Made by a program: the position numbers and the translations under genes. Of a DNA stretch of 36,014 nucleotides, positions 7,099-15,859 are shown piece after piece. The stretch is taken from the NCBI GenBank assembly GCA_002351705.1, contig DEHC01000067.1:38979-74992 (forward strand), written 5' to 3'. The notes beneath the pieces are model-generated. The model did no database searches, was not told the DNA's origin, and saw nothing but the letters and a program-made list of their open reading frames with translations. Origin of the DNA: Gammaproteobacteria bacterium UBA2810. GTDB lineage: Bacteria; Pseudomonadota; Gammaproteobacteria; Enterobacterales; Succinivibrionaceae. The first letter of the stretch is position 1. Each line of letters starts with the position of its first letter.

Positions 7099-9462
7099 AT
7101 GCCCGTTCTTCCGCTGCAGGACAGCCTGGCCGGTGACATTGAGTTCCTGTCCGGCGTTACATCTGATTTCAAGGCCGGGAAAATTTCCCAGACCGAGTTC
7201 AAGGCAAGACGCGTCCCGATGGGCGTCTATGAGCAGAGAAAGGACGGCGTCTACATGGCACGTATCCGCACCACGGGCGGGGTGGTCTCGGCGGAGAGCT
7301 TCAGGAAGGTCCTGGAGCTCGCGGAGAAGCACGGCTCTAACATGGTGCACATCACAATCCGCCAGGAGATCCAGATCCACAACCTGAACGTCGACCAGTT
7401 CATCCCGCTCCTCGAGGACCTGAAAGCTGCCGGCCTCTCCACGAAGGGCGGCGGCGGAAACACCGTGAGGAATATCCTGGTGTCCGAGTTCTCCGGCATC
7501 GGCCGGGACGAGGTCTTCGACGCCACGCCGGACGCGTTCGCAGCAGGCGCTGCGCTCATCAACGACTCCCGCTCCTACGAGATGCCGAGGAAGCTGAAGC
7601 TCGCCTTCTCCTCCGACGGGAAGACCGGCTTCGCGGGCATTGACGATCTCGGCTTCGTCGCGGAGATCCGTGACGGGAAGAAGGGCTTCAAAGTCTACGC
7701 CGGCGGCGGCATGGGCTCAAGATCCCGCGTTGCCTCCCTTCTCTACGATTTTGTCCCGGAGGAGCAGGTCCCGGCAATCGCTGTCGGCGTCAGGAACTTC
7801 TTCAACGACTACGGCAACCGCCGCAACAGGGGCGAGGCCCGTCTCCGCTACGTCTACTATAAGCTCGGAGAGGATGAGACTCAGCGCCTCATCAGGGAGT
7901 ACGTGAGCCGCGAGCTCGGGAAGGACTTCCCGAAGGCCGGGAGCTTCGAGGACAGGAACCTCCGGCCCGATCTCCCCTCTTACACAGGGATTCCGGTACC
8001 CGCTGATAAGGCAGAGGCATTCTCGAAGTGGCGCTCCCGCTATGTGCTCCCGCAGAAGCAGGACGGGTATTTCACCGTCTACGTACCTGTCGAGCACGGC
8101 AACATCTTCCTGAAGGACACAGAGAGCCTCGCGGGCTTCCGCTCGCTCATTGACTTCACCGAGAAGTTCGGAGCGGACACCCTGAGGTTCGCCCCGCAGG
8201 CGATAAGGCTCAGAAACCTTCCGGAGCGGGCGCTTCCGGAGCTTTACCTGCTACTCAGCTCATTCCTTCCCGCAGTGAACGAGCCGGTGTTCATCACCTC
8301 CATCGCGTCATGCACGGGCGCTGACACCTGCCGCCTCGGCTTCTGCTTCTCGAAGGGGCTTGCGACCGCCATCAGGAAGCGGCTCCTGGACTCGGGGCTT
8401 GATCTTGACCGCCTCTCAGGCGCAGAGCTCCGCATCTCAGGATGCCCGAACTGCTGCGGACAGCACCTCTATGCTGATCTCGGCTTCCAGGGCCGCGTCC
8501 TCCGCAATGACCGCCCGTACCCCGGCTACCGCATCTATATAGGAGCGGAGAAGGACGGCACTCCGGAGTTCGGCCGCGAGGCAGGAATCCTTGCCGCGCG
8601 CGACGTGCCCGCTTTCGTCGAGGAGCTGGTGAGGCTCTATCTCCGCGGCACCGGCAGCGAGACCTTCAGTGAGTTCCTGAAGAGGGTAAGGCTCTCCGGC
8701 GAGGCCGAGGCGCTGGCCGGCAGGTACTCAGAGGTTCCTTCCTTCGAGGAGGACAAGAACTACTATTTCGACTGGGGCGCAGATCAGATCTATGTCAGGG
8801 AGAACCTCGGCAAGGCCGAGTGCTCCTCCGGGCTCTTCGACATGCTGAAGCTCGACTACGACCATATCCGGGACGCGCTGAAGGAGGCCGGCTCATCCGC
8901 CCCGTCCGCGGAGAAGTCAAAGGCACTGGGCGACGCGCTCTTCAGCTCCTCAAGGCTCCTTCTTGTGACTAGAGGACTTGATCCGAGAACCCGTGACGAC
9001 GCCTACACCTTCTTCATCAGCGGCTTCATTGACTCCGGCATCGTTGACGGAAAGTTCAGGAAGCTCGTTGAGGACGCCCGTGACGCGAAGGACTTCGATC
9101 CGCTCGCGCACGAGGATGAGATCCGGGAGCTTGCCGCCACTGTAACCCACCTCTACAAGAACCTTGATGACAGCCTGCAGTTCAAGGCCGGCACCTGCGG
9201 GGTTGCCGCGGCCGGGGCAGGTGAGAAGAAGGAGCAGCAGCAGAAGTCGCTTGATCTCCGCGGCGTGCCGACTCCGGTCAACTTCGTGAGGACCAAGCTC
9301 GCTCTCGCGAAGCTCAAGAAGGGCGATCACCTGGAGCTTCTGCTCGATGACTCGCAGCCTGCCCGTGACACGCTGAACGCCGTTGAGGGGGAAGGGCACA
9401 AAATCATCTCGAAGACAGCGCAGCCCGAGGGCGGGTTCACAGTCATCGTTGAGAAGGTCTGA
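7099..9462 (+). CDS. Sulfite reductase (siroheme/4Fe-4S) with C-terminal helical and TusA-like domains
   Basis: A 787-residue protein reducing sulfite to sulfide. Residues about 1-520 form the duplicated ferredoxin-like/haem-binding core of nitrite/sulfite reductases. The siroheme-[4Fe-4S] ligands are Cys405, Cys411 (C-x5-C), Cys449 and Cys453 (C-x3-C). A basic R-R-x-R-G-E-A-R-L-R stretch at 241-250 is typical of the family. Residues about 603-695 are a helical HEPN-like region (L-L-L-V-T-R-G-L-D-P-R and later L-Y-K-N-L-D-D-S-L). Residues 717-787 resemble TusA (L-D-L-R-G-V, then N-F-V-R-T-K-L-A-L), but the expected active cysteine is Thr725. No flavoprotein partner (CysJ) is adjacent, so the electron donor is unknown. 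It is the first gene of the siroheme/sulfate operon. Sulfite rather than nitrite is inferred from the cys genes downstream. Confidence 0.9.
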   Translation: MPVLPLQDSLAGDIEFLSGVTSDFKAGKISQTEFKARRVPMGVYEQRKDGVYMARIRTTGGVVSAESFRKVLELAEKHGSNMVHITIRQEIQIHNLNVDQFIPLLEDLKAAGLSTKGGGGNTVRNILVSEFSGIGRDEVFDATPDAFAAGAALINDSRSYEMPRKLKLAFSSDGKTGFAGIDDLGFVAEIRDGKKGFKVYAGGGMGSRSRVASLLYDFVPEEQVPAIAVGVRNFFNDYGNRRNRGEARLRYVYYKLGEDETQRLIREYVSRELGKDFPKAGSFEDRNLRPDLPSYTGIPVPADKAEAFSKWRSRYVLPQKQDGYFTVYVPVEHGNIFLKDTESLAGFRSLIDFTEKFGADTLRFAPQAIRLRNLPERALPELYLLLSSFLPAVNEPVFITSIASCTGADTCRLGFCFSKGLATAIRKRLLDSGLDLDRLSGAELRISGCPNCCGQHLYADLGFQGRVLRNDRPYPGYRIYIGAEKDGTPEFGREAGILAARDVPAFVEELVRLYLRGTGSETFSEFLKRVRLSGEAEALAGRYSEVPSFEEDKNYYFDWGADQIYVRENLGKAECSSGLFDMLKLDYDHIRDALKEAGSSAPSAEKSKALGDALFSSSRLLLVTRGLDPRTRDDAYTFFISGFIDSGIVDGKFRKLVEDARDAKDFDPLAHEDEIRELAATVTHLYKNLDDSLQFKAGTCGVAAAGAGEKKEQQQKSLDLRGVPTPVNFVRTKLALAKLKKGDHLELLLDDSQPARDTLNAVEGEGHKIISKTAQPEGGFTVIVEKV

Positions 9463-9476
9463 GACAGGAGGTTCTG

Positions 9477-11465
9477 ATGGTGCGCACGCTGAGGACTGCC
9501 GCGAGGAAGAGCAGGCTCTCGCTCCTTCAGGTGAAGGAGCTCGCGGGTCTTGTGCCGGAGCTGACGCTTGACGTCTGCGGCATGGACACCGCCGGCGACC
9601 TGCGCCTTGACGTGCCGCTCACAGAGGCGCCTTCGGACTTCTTCACTGACTCCCTTGACGCGGCTCTTATTGAGGGCAAGGCGGACATCGCGGTCCACAG
9701 CGCGAAGGATCTCCCTTATCCACTGCATCCCGGGATAAGGCTCATTGCGCTTACGAAGGCATTTGACCAGACCGACGCGATAGTCACGAGGTCCGGGCAG
9801 AAGCTCTCCGGACTCCCGGCCGGATCAAAGGTTGCTTCAAGCTCTGCCCTGAGGCGGCAGAACGTCCTCACGGCAAACCCCGGCGTTGTTCCGGTGAATG
9901 TCAGGGGCGACATCATCTCGCGCCTCGCGCAGCTTGATCGCGGGGACTTTGATGCCCTTGTCGTCGCGTCCTGCGCCCTTATAAGGCTCGGGCTCGGTGA
10001 CAGGATCACCGAGCGCCTTCCGTTCGCTACCCATCCCCTGCAGGGATGCCTTGCCGTTACGGCATCTGCGGGGAGGGCGGAGGAGCTTGCGCCTCTTTTT
10101 GCGGGGACTGACATCAGGAAGAGCTTCGGCAGCGTCCACCTCATCGGCTTCGGCCCCGGCGATCCGGAGCTCATGACCGTGAGGGGAGAGCGTCTCCTCC
10201 GGGAGAGCGATGCCATCGTCTATGACGCGCTCACTGACGCTGATTTCGTCAAATCATTCCCGCAGGAGAAGTTCTACGTGGGGAAGCTCAGCGGCTCGCA
10301 CTCCGCGGACCAGGCAGAGATCAACGCGCTCCTTCTCCGCCTTGCCCGAGAGGGAAAGACCGTTGCGCGCCTCAAGGGCGGCGATCCGATGATCTTTGCG
10401 CACGGGCGCGAGGAGCTGGACTTCCTCCGCTCGAACCTCATCGAGGCTGATGTCACTCCCGGAATCACCGCTGCATCGGCTGCGGCCGCCTCAACAGGCA
10501 TTCCGCTGACCCACCGCGGCGTCTCATCGTCCTGCGTGCTCCTCTCGGGGCATCCTGCCGGAAATGACTCGCTTGAGCGCCGCCTTGAGTCGGTAAACGC
10601 CGACACCATGGTCTTCTACATGGCCGGAAAGCAGATCGGGCGGGTTGCGGCGGCTCTCATCGCGAAGGGGAAAAGCGGCAGCACTCCCGTTGCTGTCACG
10701 AGCCGGGCGAGCCTTAAGGACGAGAAGACCATCATCACGACGCTCTCGGAGCTGAGGCTCTCAGTCCTCACGCTCCGCGATCCGGTGCTTCTGACAGTCG
10801 GAGGCACAGCAGGGCTCTCCGGCTTCCGCCATGTGCGTCTTGACACCGGCACCTCGCCGGCTCCCTCACGCGGCGACTTCGTGACCCATGTTCCCTTCAT
10901 TGATTTCGAGGGAATAGAGGAGCCGGAGCTCACGGGAGAGGACGTGAGGGACGGAGGGATTTTCATACTCACGAGCCCCCAGGACGTGAGGTTCTTCATG
11001 GCTCTCATCAGGAAGTGGGGCATAGAGCTCCCCCGGAAGAGATTTGTAGTGGCGGTCGGGAGATCGACAGCCGGGGCGCTTGCCTCGTACGGCGTGTTCG
11101 CCGACGCGGTCCCTGCTGACGAGAGCGCGGCGGGCATTGCGGATCTGGTCCGCTCTGACGGGCTGCTCCGTACTTACGGCACAGTTGTTTACCCGCACTC
11201 TGACATTTCACCGGCTGCGCTTGCGCCGGCCCTCGTGAAAGCGGGATTCAATGTAAAGAGCGCCGCCGTCTACCGGACTGTTCCGCGAAAGGACATTCCG
11301 GATATCGACATCAGCGCGTTCGATCAGGTGGACTTCGCAAGTCCCTCCGGGGCGGAGGCGTTCGCCGCGAGGTTCGGCGGCCTCCAGGAGGGGAAGCAGT
11401 ACCTCTGCCGCGGGGAGACCACGCTCCGGAAGGTCCGTGAGCTTGCTGGCTCCCTGGCGCTTTAA
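9477..11465 (+). CDS. Trifunctional HemC-CobA-HemD fusion (uroporphyrinogen III and precorrin-2 synthesis)
   Basis: A 662-residue protein with three tetrapyrrole enzymes in pathway order. Residues 1-212 match porphobilinogen deaminase domains 1 and 2: A-A-R-K-S at 8-12, catalytic Asp78 in H-S-A-K-D-L-P, S-A-L-R-R-Q at 123-128 and N-V-R-G at 141-144. Residues 217-458 are uroporphyrinogen-III methyltransferase (G-F-G-P-G-D-P-E-L-M-T at 224-234, R-L-K-G-G-D-P-M-I-F at 298-307, V-T-P-G-I-T-A-A at 326-333, G-I-P-L-T-H-R at 341-347). Residues about 466-662 are uroporphyrinogen-III synthase. The HemC part stops before domain 3, so the conserved cysteine that holds the dipyrromethane cofactor is absent. 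Cys191 is the only cysteine near the end of the HemC part. The gene starts 14 bases after the sulfite reductase gene, with GGAGG nearby. CobA directs the product to siroheme rather than haem. Confidence 0.9.
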   Translation: MVRTLRTAARKSRLSLLQVKELAGLVPELTLDVCGMDTAGDLRLDVPLTEAPSDFFTDSLDAALIEGKADIAVHSAKDLPYPLHPGIRLIALTKAFDQTDAIVTRSGQKLSGLPAGSKVASSSALRRQNVLTANPGVVPVNVRGDIISRLAQLDRGDFDALVVASCALIRLGLGDRITERLPFATHPLQGCLAVTASAGRAEELAPLFAGTDIRKSFGSVHLIGFGPGDPELMTVRGERLLRESDAIVYDALTDADFVKSFPQEKFYVGKLSGSHSADQAEINALLLRLAREGKTVARLKGGDPMIFAHGREELDFLRSNLIEADVTPGITAASAAAASTGIPLTHRGVSSSCVLLSGHPAGNDSLERRLESVNADTMVFYMAGKQIGRVAAALIAKGKSGSTPVAVTSRASLKDEKTIITTLSELRLSVLTLRDPVLLTVGGTAGLSGFRHVRLDTGTSPAPSRGDFVTHVPFIDFEGIEEPELTGEDVRDGGIFILTSPQDVRFFMALIRKWGIELPRKRFVVAVGRSTAGALASYGVFADAVPADESAAGIADLVRSDGLLRTYGTVVYPHSDISPAALAPALVKAGFNVKSAAVYRTVPRKDIPDIDISAFDQVDFASPSGAEAFAARFGGLQEGKQYLCRGETTLRKVRELAGSLAL

Positions 11466-11483
11466 GAAAATTGAGGAAAGGCA

Positions 11484-12473
11484 ATGAAAAGATTCAGACA
11501 GTTCAGGGCATCAGCGGAGCTGAGGGATATCTACAGCGAGGTCCCGCCCATTCTCGCCGATGACCTCATATACCCGTATTTCGTGAACAGCGGCAAGGGC
11601 GTGCGCGACGAGATAGCGTCTCTTCCCGGAGTCTACGAGCTCTCGCCTGACACCCTGGTGAAGGATGTCGGTGAGATAAAGGCCCTCGGGCTCAATAAAA
11701 TTCTCCTCTTCGGCGTTGTCCCCGAGGAGGCGAAAAACGAGACCGGCTCCGCCGCCTGGGATCCGGAGGGACCCGTGCCCGCGGCCGTGAGGGCGGTAAA
11801 GGAGAAATATCCTGATGTAACGGTCATTGCCGATGTCTGCCTCTGCGGCTATACCTCGCACGGCCACTGCGGGCTCATCAGAGAGGTGAACGGGAAGAAG
11901 ATCATCGACAACGACAGCACGCTCCCGCTTCTTGCAAGGACCGCGGCCGCATACGCCAGGGCCGGAGCGGACTTCGTCGCGCCCTCCGCCATGATGGACG
12001 GGCAGGTCGCGGCCATCAGGGCAGAGCTCGACAATGAGGGGCTCAGCGCAGGGATCATCGGCTACTCCGCGAAGTACGCCTCTGCCTATTACGGCCCGTT
12101 CAGAAGCGCAGTCCACTCCTCACCCGCGTTCGGCGACCGCAGGACCTACCAGATGGACTACCGGACCGTAAGGCAGGGGATTGAGGAGATTGAGGCGGAC
12201 ATCGAGGAGGGCGCAGACCTTGTCATGGTGAAGCCGGCGCTCGCCTACCTCGACATGATCGAGCGCGCCGCATCGAAGTTCGGCTCCTCAAGGCTTGTCG
12301 CCTACCAGGTCTCCGGGGAGTACGCGATGCTCAAGGTTGCGGCCGCATCAGGCTGCTTTGACGAGAAGACAATCTTTGACGAGAGCCTCACCGCGATAAG
12401 GCGCGCGGGGGCGAGGTACATCATTTCCTACTATGCCAGGGAATATCTTGAAAGGCAGGAGAAACAGAAATAA
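11484..12473 (+). CDS. hemB: Delta-aminolevulinic acid dehydratase (porphobilinogen synthase)
   Basis: A 329-residue cytoplasmic enzyme condensing two 5-aminolevulinate molecules to porphobilinogen, full length for the family. The zinc-site cysteines lie in D-V-C-L-C-G-Y-T-S-H-G-H-C-G (Cys119, Cys121, Cys129), so this is the zinc-dependent type. The two active-site lysines are Lys197 (Y-S-A-K-Y-A-S-A-Y-Y-G-P-F-R) and Lys250 (M-V-K-P-A). GAGGAAAGG precedes the ATG. Its TAA overlaps the ATG of cysD by one base (TAATG), coupling haem-precursor and sulfate-activation genes translationally. Confidence 0.97.
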   Translation: MKRFRQFRASAELRDIYSEVPPILADDLIYPYFVNSGKGVRDEIASLPGVYELSPDTLVKDVGEIKALGLNKILLFGVVPEEAKNETGSAAWDPEGPVPAAVRAVKEKYPDVTVIADVCLCGYTSHGHCGLIREVNGKKIIDNDSTLPLLARTAAAYARAGADFVAPSAMMDGQVAAIRAELDNEGLSAGIIGYSAKYASAYYGPFRSAVHSSPAFGDRRTYQMDYRTVRQGIEEIEADIEEGADLVMVKPALAYLDMIERAASKFGSSRLVAYQVSGEYAMLKVAAASGCFDEKTIFDESLTAIRRAGARYIISYYAREYLERQEKQK

Positions 12474-13366
12474 TGCTTACACATCTTCAGGAACTTGAGG
12501 CTGAGGCCATCTACGTAATAAGGGAGCTTGCCGCACAGTTCGAGCGTCCGGGGCTCCTCTTTTCAGGCGGCAAGGACTCCATAGTCATGGCAAACCTTGC
12601 GCGCACCGCCTTCTATCCGCAGGCCATACCGTTCCCGTTCGTCCATATCGATACGGGGCACAACTTCCCGGAGACCATCGAGTTCCGCGACAGCCTGGTC
12701 AAGAGGCTAGGCGTGAAGCTCATTGTCGGCAGCGTGCAGGAGAGCATCGACACCGGCAGGGTCCGCGAGGAGAAGGGCATCGGCGCGTCGCGCAACCGCC
12801 TGCAGACCGTGACGCTCATCGACACCATCAGGAAGAACAAGTTCGACGCGCTCCTCGGCGGCGGCCGCCGCGACGAGGAGAAGGCGAGGGCCAAGGAGAG
12901 GTTCTTCTCGCTCAGGAACGTCTTCTCCGAGTGGGATCCGAAGAACCAGCGCCCGGAGCTTTTCGGCCTTTACAACGGCCACAAGGACCGCGGCGAGCAC
13001 TTCAGGGTGTTCCCACTCAGCAACTGGACCGAGCTCGATGTCTGGCAGTACATCAAGGAAAAGGGCATTGATGTTCCGTCCCTGTACTTCTCACACGAGC
13101 GCGAGGTCTACGAGCGTGACGGCGCGGTGCTCGCCTGGAGCCCCGTCGTGCAGCTTGCGCCCGGGGAGACGGTGAAGAAGATGCGCGTGAGGTGCCGCAC
13201 GGTAGGCGACATCACCTGTACCGGGCTTACGGTATCTGACGCGTCAACGCTTGACGACATCATCAGGGAGGTTGCCTCGACCCACGTCACCGAGAGAGGA
13301 GGAAGGGCCGATGACAGGCGTTCCGAGACGGCAATGGAAGACAGAAAGAAGGCAGGATACTTTTAA
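12473..13366 (+). CDS. cysD: Sulfate adenylyltransferase subunit 2
   Basis: A 297-residue ATP sulfurylase catalytic subunit that forms APS from ATP and sulfate. The PP-loop appears as L-F-S-G-G-K-D-S near residue 30, followed by H-I-D-T-G-H-N-F-P-E-T. G-G-G-R-R-D-E-E-K-A-R-A-K-E-R-F-F-S and the C-terminal end D-R-R-S-E-T-A-M-E-D-R-K-K-A-G-Y-F are nearly invariant CysD features. It overlaps hemB by one base and is followed after 11 bases by cysN, its GTPase partner. Confidence 0.97.
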   Translation: MLTHLQELEAEAIYVIRELAAQFERPGLLFSGGKDSIVMANLARTAFYPQAIPFPFVHIDTGHNFPETIEFRDSLVKRLGVKLIVGSVQESIDTGRVREEKGIGASRNRLQTVTLIDTIRKNKFDALLGGGRRDEEKARAKERFFSLRNVFSEWDPKNQRPELFGLYNGHKDRGEHFRVFPLSNWTELDVWQYIKEKGIDVPSLYFSHEREVYERDGAVLAWSPVVQLAPGETVKKMRVRCRTVGDITCTGLTVSDASTLDDIIREVASTHVTERGGRADDRRSETAMEDRKKAGYF

Positions 13367-13377
13367 GGAGGGAGCAC

Positions 13378-14625
13378 ATGGAACTTTTGCGTTTTATTAC
13401 CGCCGGAAGCGTCGATGACGGAAAGAGCACACTCATAGGAAGGCTCCTTTACGATACCAAGTCGATATTCGATGACCAGCTGCAGGCAATCGAGGAGGCA
13501 AGCAGCAGGAACGGGAGCGACGAGGTGAACCTCGCGCTCCTCACGGACGGCCTCAGGGCTGAGCGCGAGCAGGGCATCACCATTGACGTCGCCTACCGCT
13601 ACTTCTCGACGCCGAAGAGAAAGTTCATCATAGCGGACGCGCCGGGGCATATCGAGTATACGAGAAACATGATCACCGGCGCCTCGACCTCGGACGCCGC
13701 GGTCATACTGATTGACGCGAGGAACGGCGTAGTCGAGCAGACCAGGCGCCACACCTATCTCGCCGGGCTCCTGGGGCTCAGCGAGGTGCTGGTCGCTGTC
13801 AACAAGATGGACCTCGTGGACTTCTCGGAGAAGGTCTTCAATGACATTAAGGACGAGTATCAGAAGATCCTTGAGAAGACCCCGCAGATTGCCCATGTGA
13901 GCTTCATTCCGATTTCCGCCAAGAACGGCGACAACGTTGTGAAAAAGTCAGACGCGATGCCGTGGTACAAGGGCGACACGCTTCTTGGCACTCTGGAGAA
14001 TGTCCAGATCCGTGACAGTTCCGCATCACGCCCCTTCCGCTATGATGTGCAGTACGTCATCCGTCCCCAGAACGACGAGTTCCACGACTACCGCGGCTAC
14101 GCGGGACGCGTGCTAGGAGGCTCCGCGAAGGTCGGCGACGAGGTCGAGATCCTCCCCTCGCGCACGAAGTCGCGCATCAAATCGATAAACCTCGGTGAGG
14201 AGGAACTGCAGAGTGTGGAGTACCCCCTTTCCGCGTCAATCCAGCTTGAGGATGATGTCGACGTCTCGCGCGGCTCGCTCATTGTCTCTGCAGGCAGCGC
14301 CCCGGAGGGCACGAGGAGCATCAGCGCCGTTCTCTGCGTTCTGAGCTCGAACGGGCTTAAGGAAGGCGTTCCCTATTTCGTGCGCCACGGCAGCACCGAG
14401 GTGCAGGGCATGGTGAACGAGGTCACCTACCGCCTGGACATCAACACCCTGGAGAAGGGCGATCCCTCGGGCGATCTGAAGATGAATGACATTGTCGGGG
14501 CTGACATCGTGCTCTCCGACGAGCTCTTCTGCGATCTCTTCACGGAGTGCAAGGGCACCGGCTCCTTCATCCTGATTGACGAGAACACCAACGAGACGGC
14601 TGCAGTCGGACTTATCGGGGAGTGA
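13378..14625 (+). CDS. cysN: Sulfate adenylyltransferase subunit 1 (GTPase), no APS kinase domain
   Basis: A 415-residue EF-Tu-like GTPase that drives APS formation by CysD. The G motifs are clear: P-loop G-S-V-D-D-G-K-S-T at 10-18, E-R-E-Q-G-I-T-I-D at 62-70, D-A-P-G-H at 87-91 and N-K-M-D at 142-145. Beta-barrel domains follow. The protein ends without the CysC (APS kinase) domain that is fused in many bacteria. It is also somewhat shorter than the E. coli protein of about 475 residues, mostly at the N-terminus and C-terminus. Together with the [4Fe-4S] CysH next door, the missing kinase implies direct APS reduction. AGGAGGG precedes the ATG. Confidence 0.96.
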   Translation: MELLRFITAGSVDDGKSTLIGRLLYDTKSIFDDQLQAIEEASSRNGSDEVNLALLTDGLRAEREQGITIDVAYRYFSTPKRKFIIADAPGHIEYTRNMITGASTSDAAVILIDARNGVVEQTRRHTYLAGLLGLSEVLVAVNKMDLVDFSEKVFNDIKDEYQKILEKTPQIAHVSFIPISAKNGDNVVKKSDAMPWYKGDTLLGTLENVQIRDSSASRPFRYDVQYVIRPQNDEFHDYRGYAGRVLGGSAKVGDEVEILPSRTKSRIKSINLGEEELQSVEYPLSASIQLEDDVDVSRGSLIVSAGSAPEGTRSISAVLCVLSSNGLKEGVPYFVRHGSTEVQGMVNEVTYRLDINTLEKGDPSGDLKMNDIVGADIVLSDELFCDLFTECKGTGSFILIDENTNETAAVGLIGE

Positions 14626-14628
14626 GCG

Positions 14629-15357
14629 ATGGCAGAAATTTCGGATAAAGAGGCGCTTGAGAAGGAGGTCCCGGAGCTTCAGGCTCGCTTTAAGGACAGC
14701 ACGCCGGAGGAGCTCCTCCGGTATTTCCTGAGCCGCTTCGGGAAGCAGATAGCGCTTTCCTCAAGCCTCGGCAAGGAGGATCAGGTCCTCCTTGACATGA
14801 TCATGAAAATTGACCGTGAGGCGAGGGTCTTCACCATCGACACGGGAAGGCTCTGCCCCGAGACCTACAACCTCATCGCGACCGACGAGGACTATTACAA
14901 GATAAAGCTCGAGGTGTTCTTCCCCGACCGCGCGAAGGTCGAGGAGTACGTGAGGACTTACGGCATCAACGGCTTCTACGCTGGGCACGAGGCAAGGAAG
15001 GCCTGCTGCGAGGCGAGGAAGCTTGAGCCGCTCAGGAGGGCGCTCTCCGGGCTTGACGTCTGGATCTGCGGCCTGAGGCGGAGCCAGTCGGTGACCAGAT
15101 CTGAGGATAAGGCAGTCGAGTGGGACGCGAGGCACTGGCTCATCAAGCTCAACCCCCTCATTGACTGGGAGGAGTCTGACGTCGACGCCTATGTGAAGGA
15201 GCACAGCGTTCCCGTCAATGTCCTTCACAGGAAGGGCTATCCCTCAATCGGCTGCCGCCCCTGCACGAGGGCGGTGCAGCCTGGCGAGGACATCAGATCC
15301 GGGCGCTGGTGGTGGGAGAGCCCGCTCCACCGTGAGTGCGGCCTGCACAGGGACTGA
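14629..15357 (+). CDS. cysH: APS reductase of the [4Fe-4S] type (CysH family)
   Basis: A 242-residue thiol-dependent reductase converting adenylylsulfate to sulfite and AMP. The substrate loop is S-S-S-L-G-K-E-D at 44-51. The cluster cysteines Cys126-Cys127 (K-A-C-C-E) and Cys209/Cys212 (G-C-R-P-C) are all present, as in APS reductases and unlike PAPS reductases of the E. coli type. The catalytic cysteine is Cys237 in H-R-E-C-G-L-H near the C-terminus. APS as substrate is inferred from these cysteines and from the absence of an APS kinase gene in the operon. It follows cysN after three bases. Confidence 0.94.
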   Translation: MAEISDKEALEKEVPELQARFKDSTPEELLRYFLSRFGKQIALSSSLGKEDQVLLDMIMKIDREARVFTIDTGRLCPETYNLIATDEDYYKIKLEVFFPDRAKVEEYVRTYGINGFYAGHEARKACCEARKLEPLRRALSGLDVWICGLRRSQSVTRSEDKAVEWDARHWLIKLNPLIDWEESDVDAYVKEHSVPVNVLHRKGYPSIGCRPCTRAVQPGEDIRSGRWWWESPLHRECGLHRD

Positions 15358-15360
15358 GCG

Positions 15361-15852
15361 ATGGGCAGATACAGGTACTCGTTCCTTCCCATCGGGATAA
15401 ATATCGAGGGAAAGAAGATTGTCATCGCTGGAGGCGGCAATGTCGCCTTCCACAAGGCATCGATACTCTCCGCTTATACGGATAATGTCACAGTTGTCTC
15501 ACCGGAGTTCAGGAAGGGATTTGAGGAGCTCGGCTTCACTCTTGTGAAAAGCGTGTTCGGACCGGAGCACCTTGAAGGAGCATGGCTCCTCTATGCCTGC
15601 ACCGGAGACAGCAGGGTGAACCGTGAGATCCGGGACATGGCGCACGAGCGCGGCATCCTGGTCTCGGTCTGCGACTCGCCTGCTGACTGCGACTTCATCT
15701 CGCCCGCGGTGTTCCGCGACGGCTGCATGACCGTGGCCGTCGGCTCTGACTCCAGGGACGTGAGAAGGTCCATCAGGGTCAGGGACAGAGTGCGCGAGCT
15801 TGCCGGAGAGGGGCTCTTCGGCGCGGATCTCGGAACGGAAACGGAGTCATGA
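15361..15852 (+). CDS. Precorrin-2 dehydrogenase / sirohydrochlorin ferrochelatase-like (CysG N-terminal domain, Met8 type)
   Basis: A 163-residue protein matching the NAD-binding domain of CysG/Met8. The dinucleotide motif is V-I-A-G-G-G-N-V-A at 21-29. Asp83 in Y-A-C-T-G-D-S-R-V-N aligns with the catalytic aspartate of CysG/Met8, and D-S-P-A-D-C-D-F-I-S-P-A is conserved. It oxidises precorrin-2 to sirohydrochlorin. Whether it also inserts iron cannot be read from sequence. At 163 residues it lacks most of the C-terminal helical dimerisation region seen in 200-220-residue relatives. No separate chelatase (SirB/CbiK) is present in this window. It starts three bases after cysH. Confidence 0.9.
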   Translation: MGRYRYSFLPIGINIEGKKIVIAGGGNVAFHKASILSAYTDNVTVVSPEFRKGFEELGFTLVKSVFGPEHLEGAWLLYACTGDSRVNREIRDMAHERGILVSVCDSPADCDFISPAVFRDGCMTVAVGSDSRDVRRSIRVRDRVRELAGEGLFGADLGTETES

Positions 15853-15859
15853 GAGGAAA

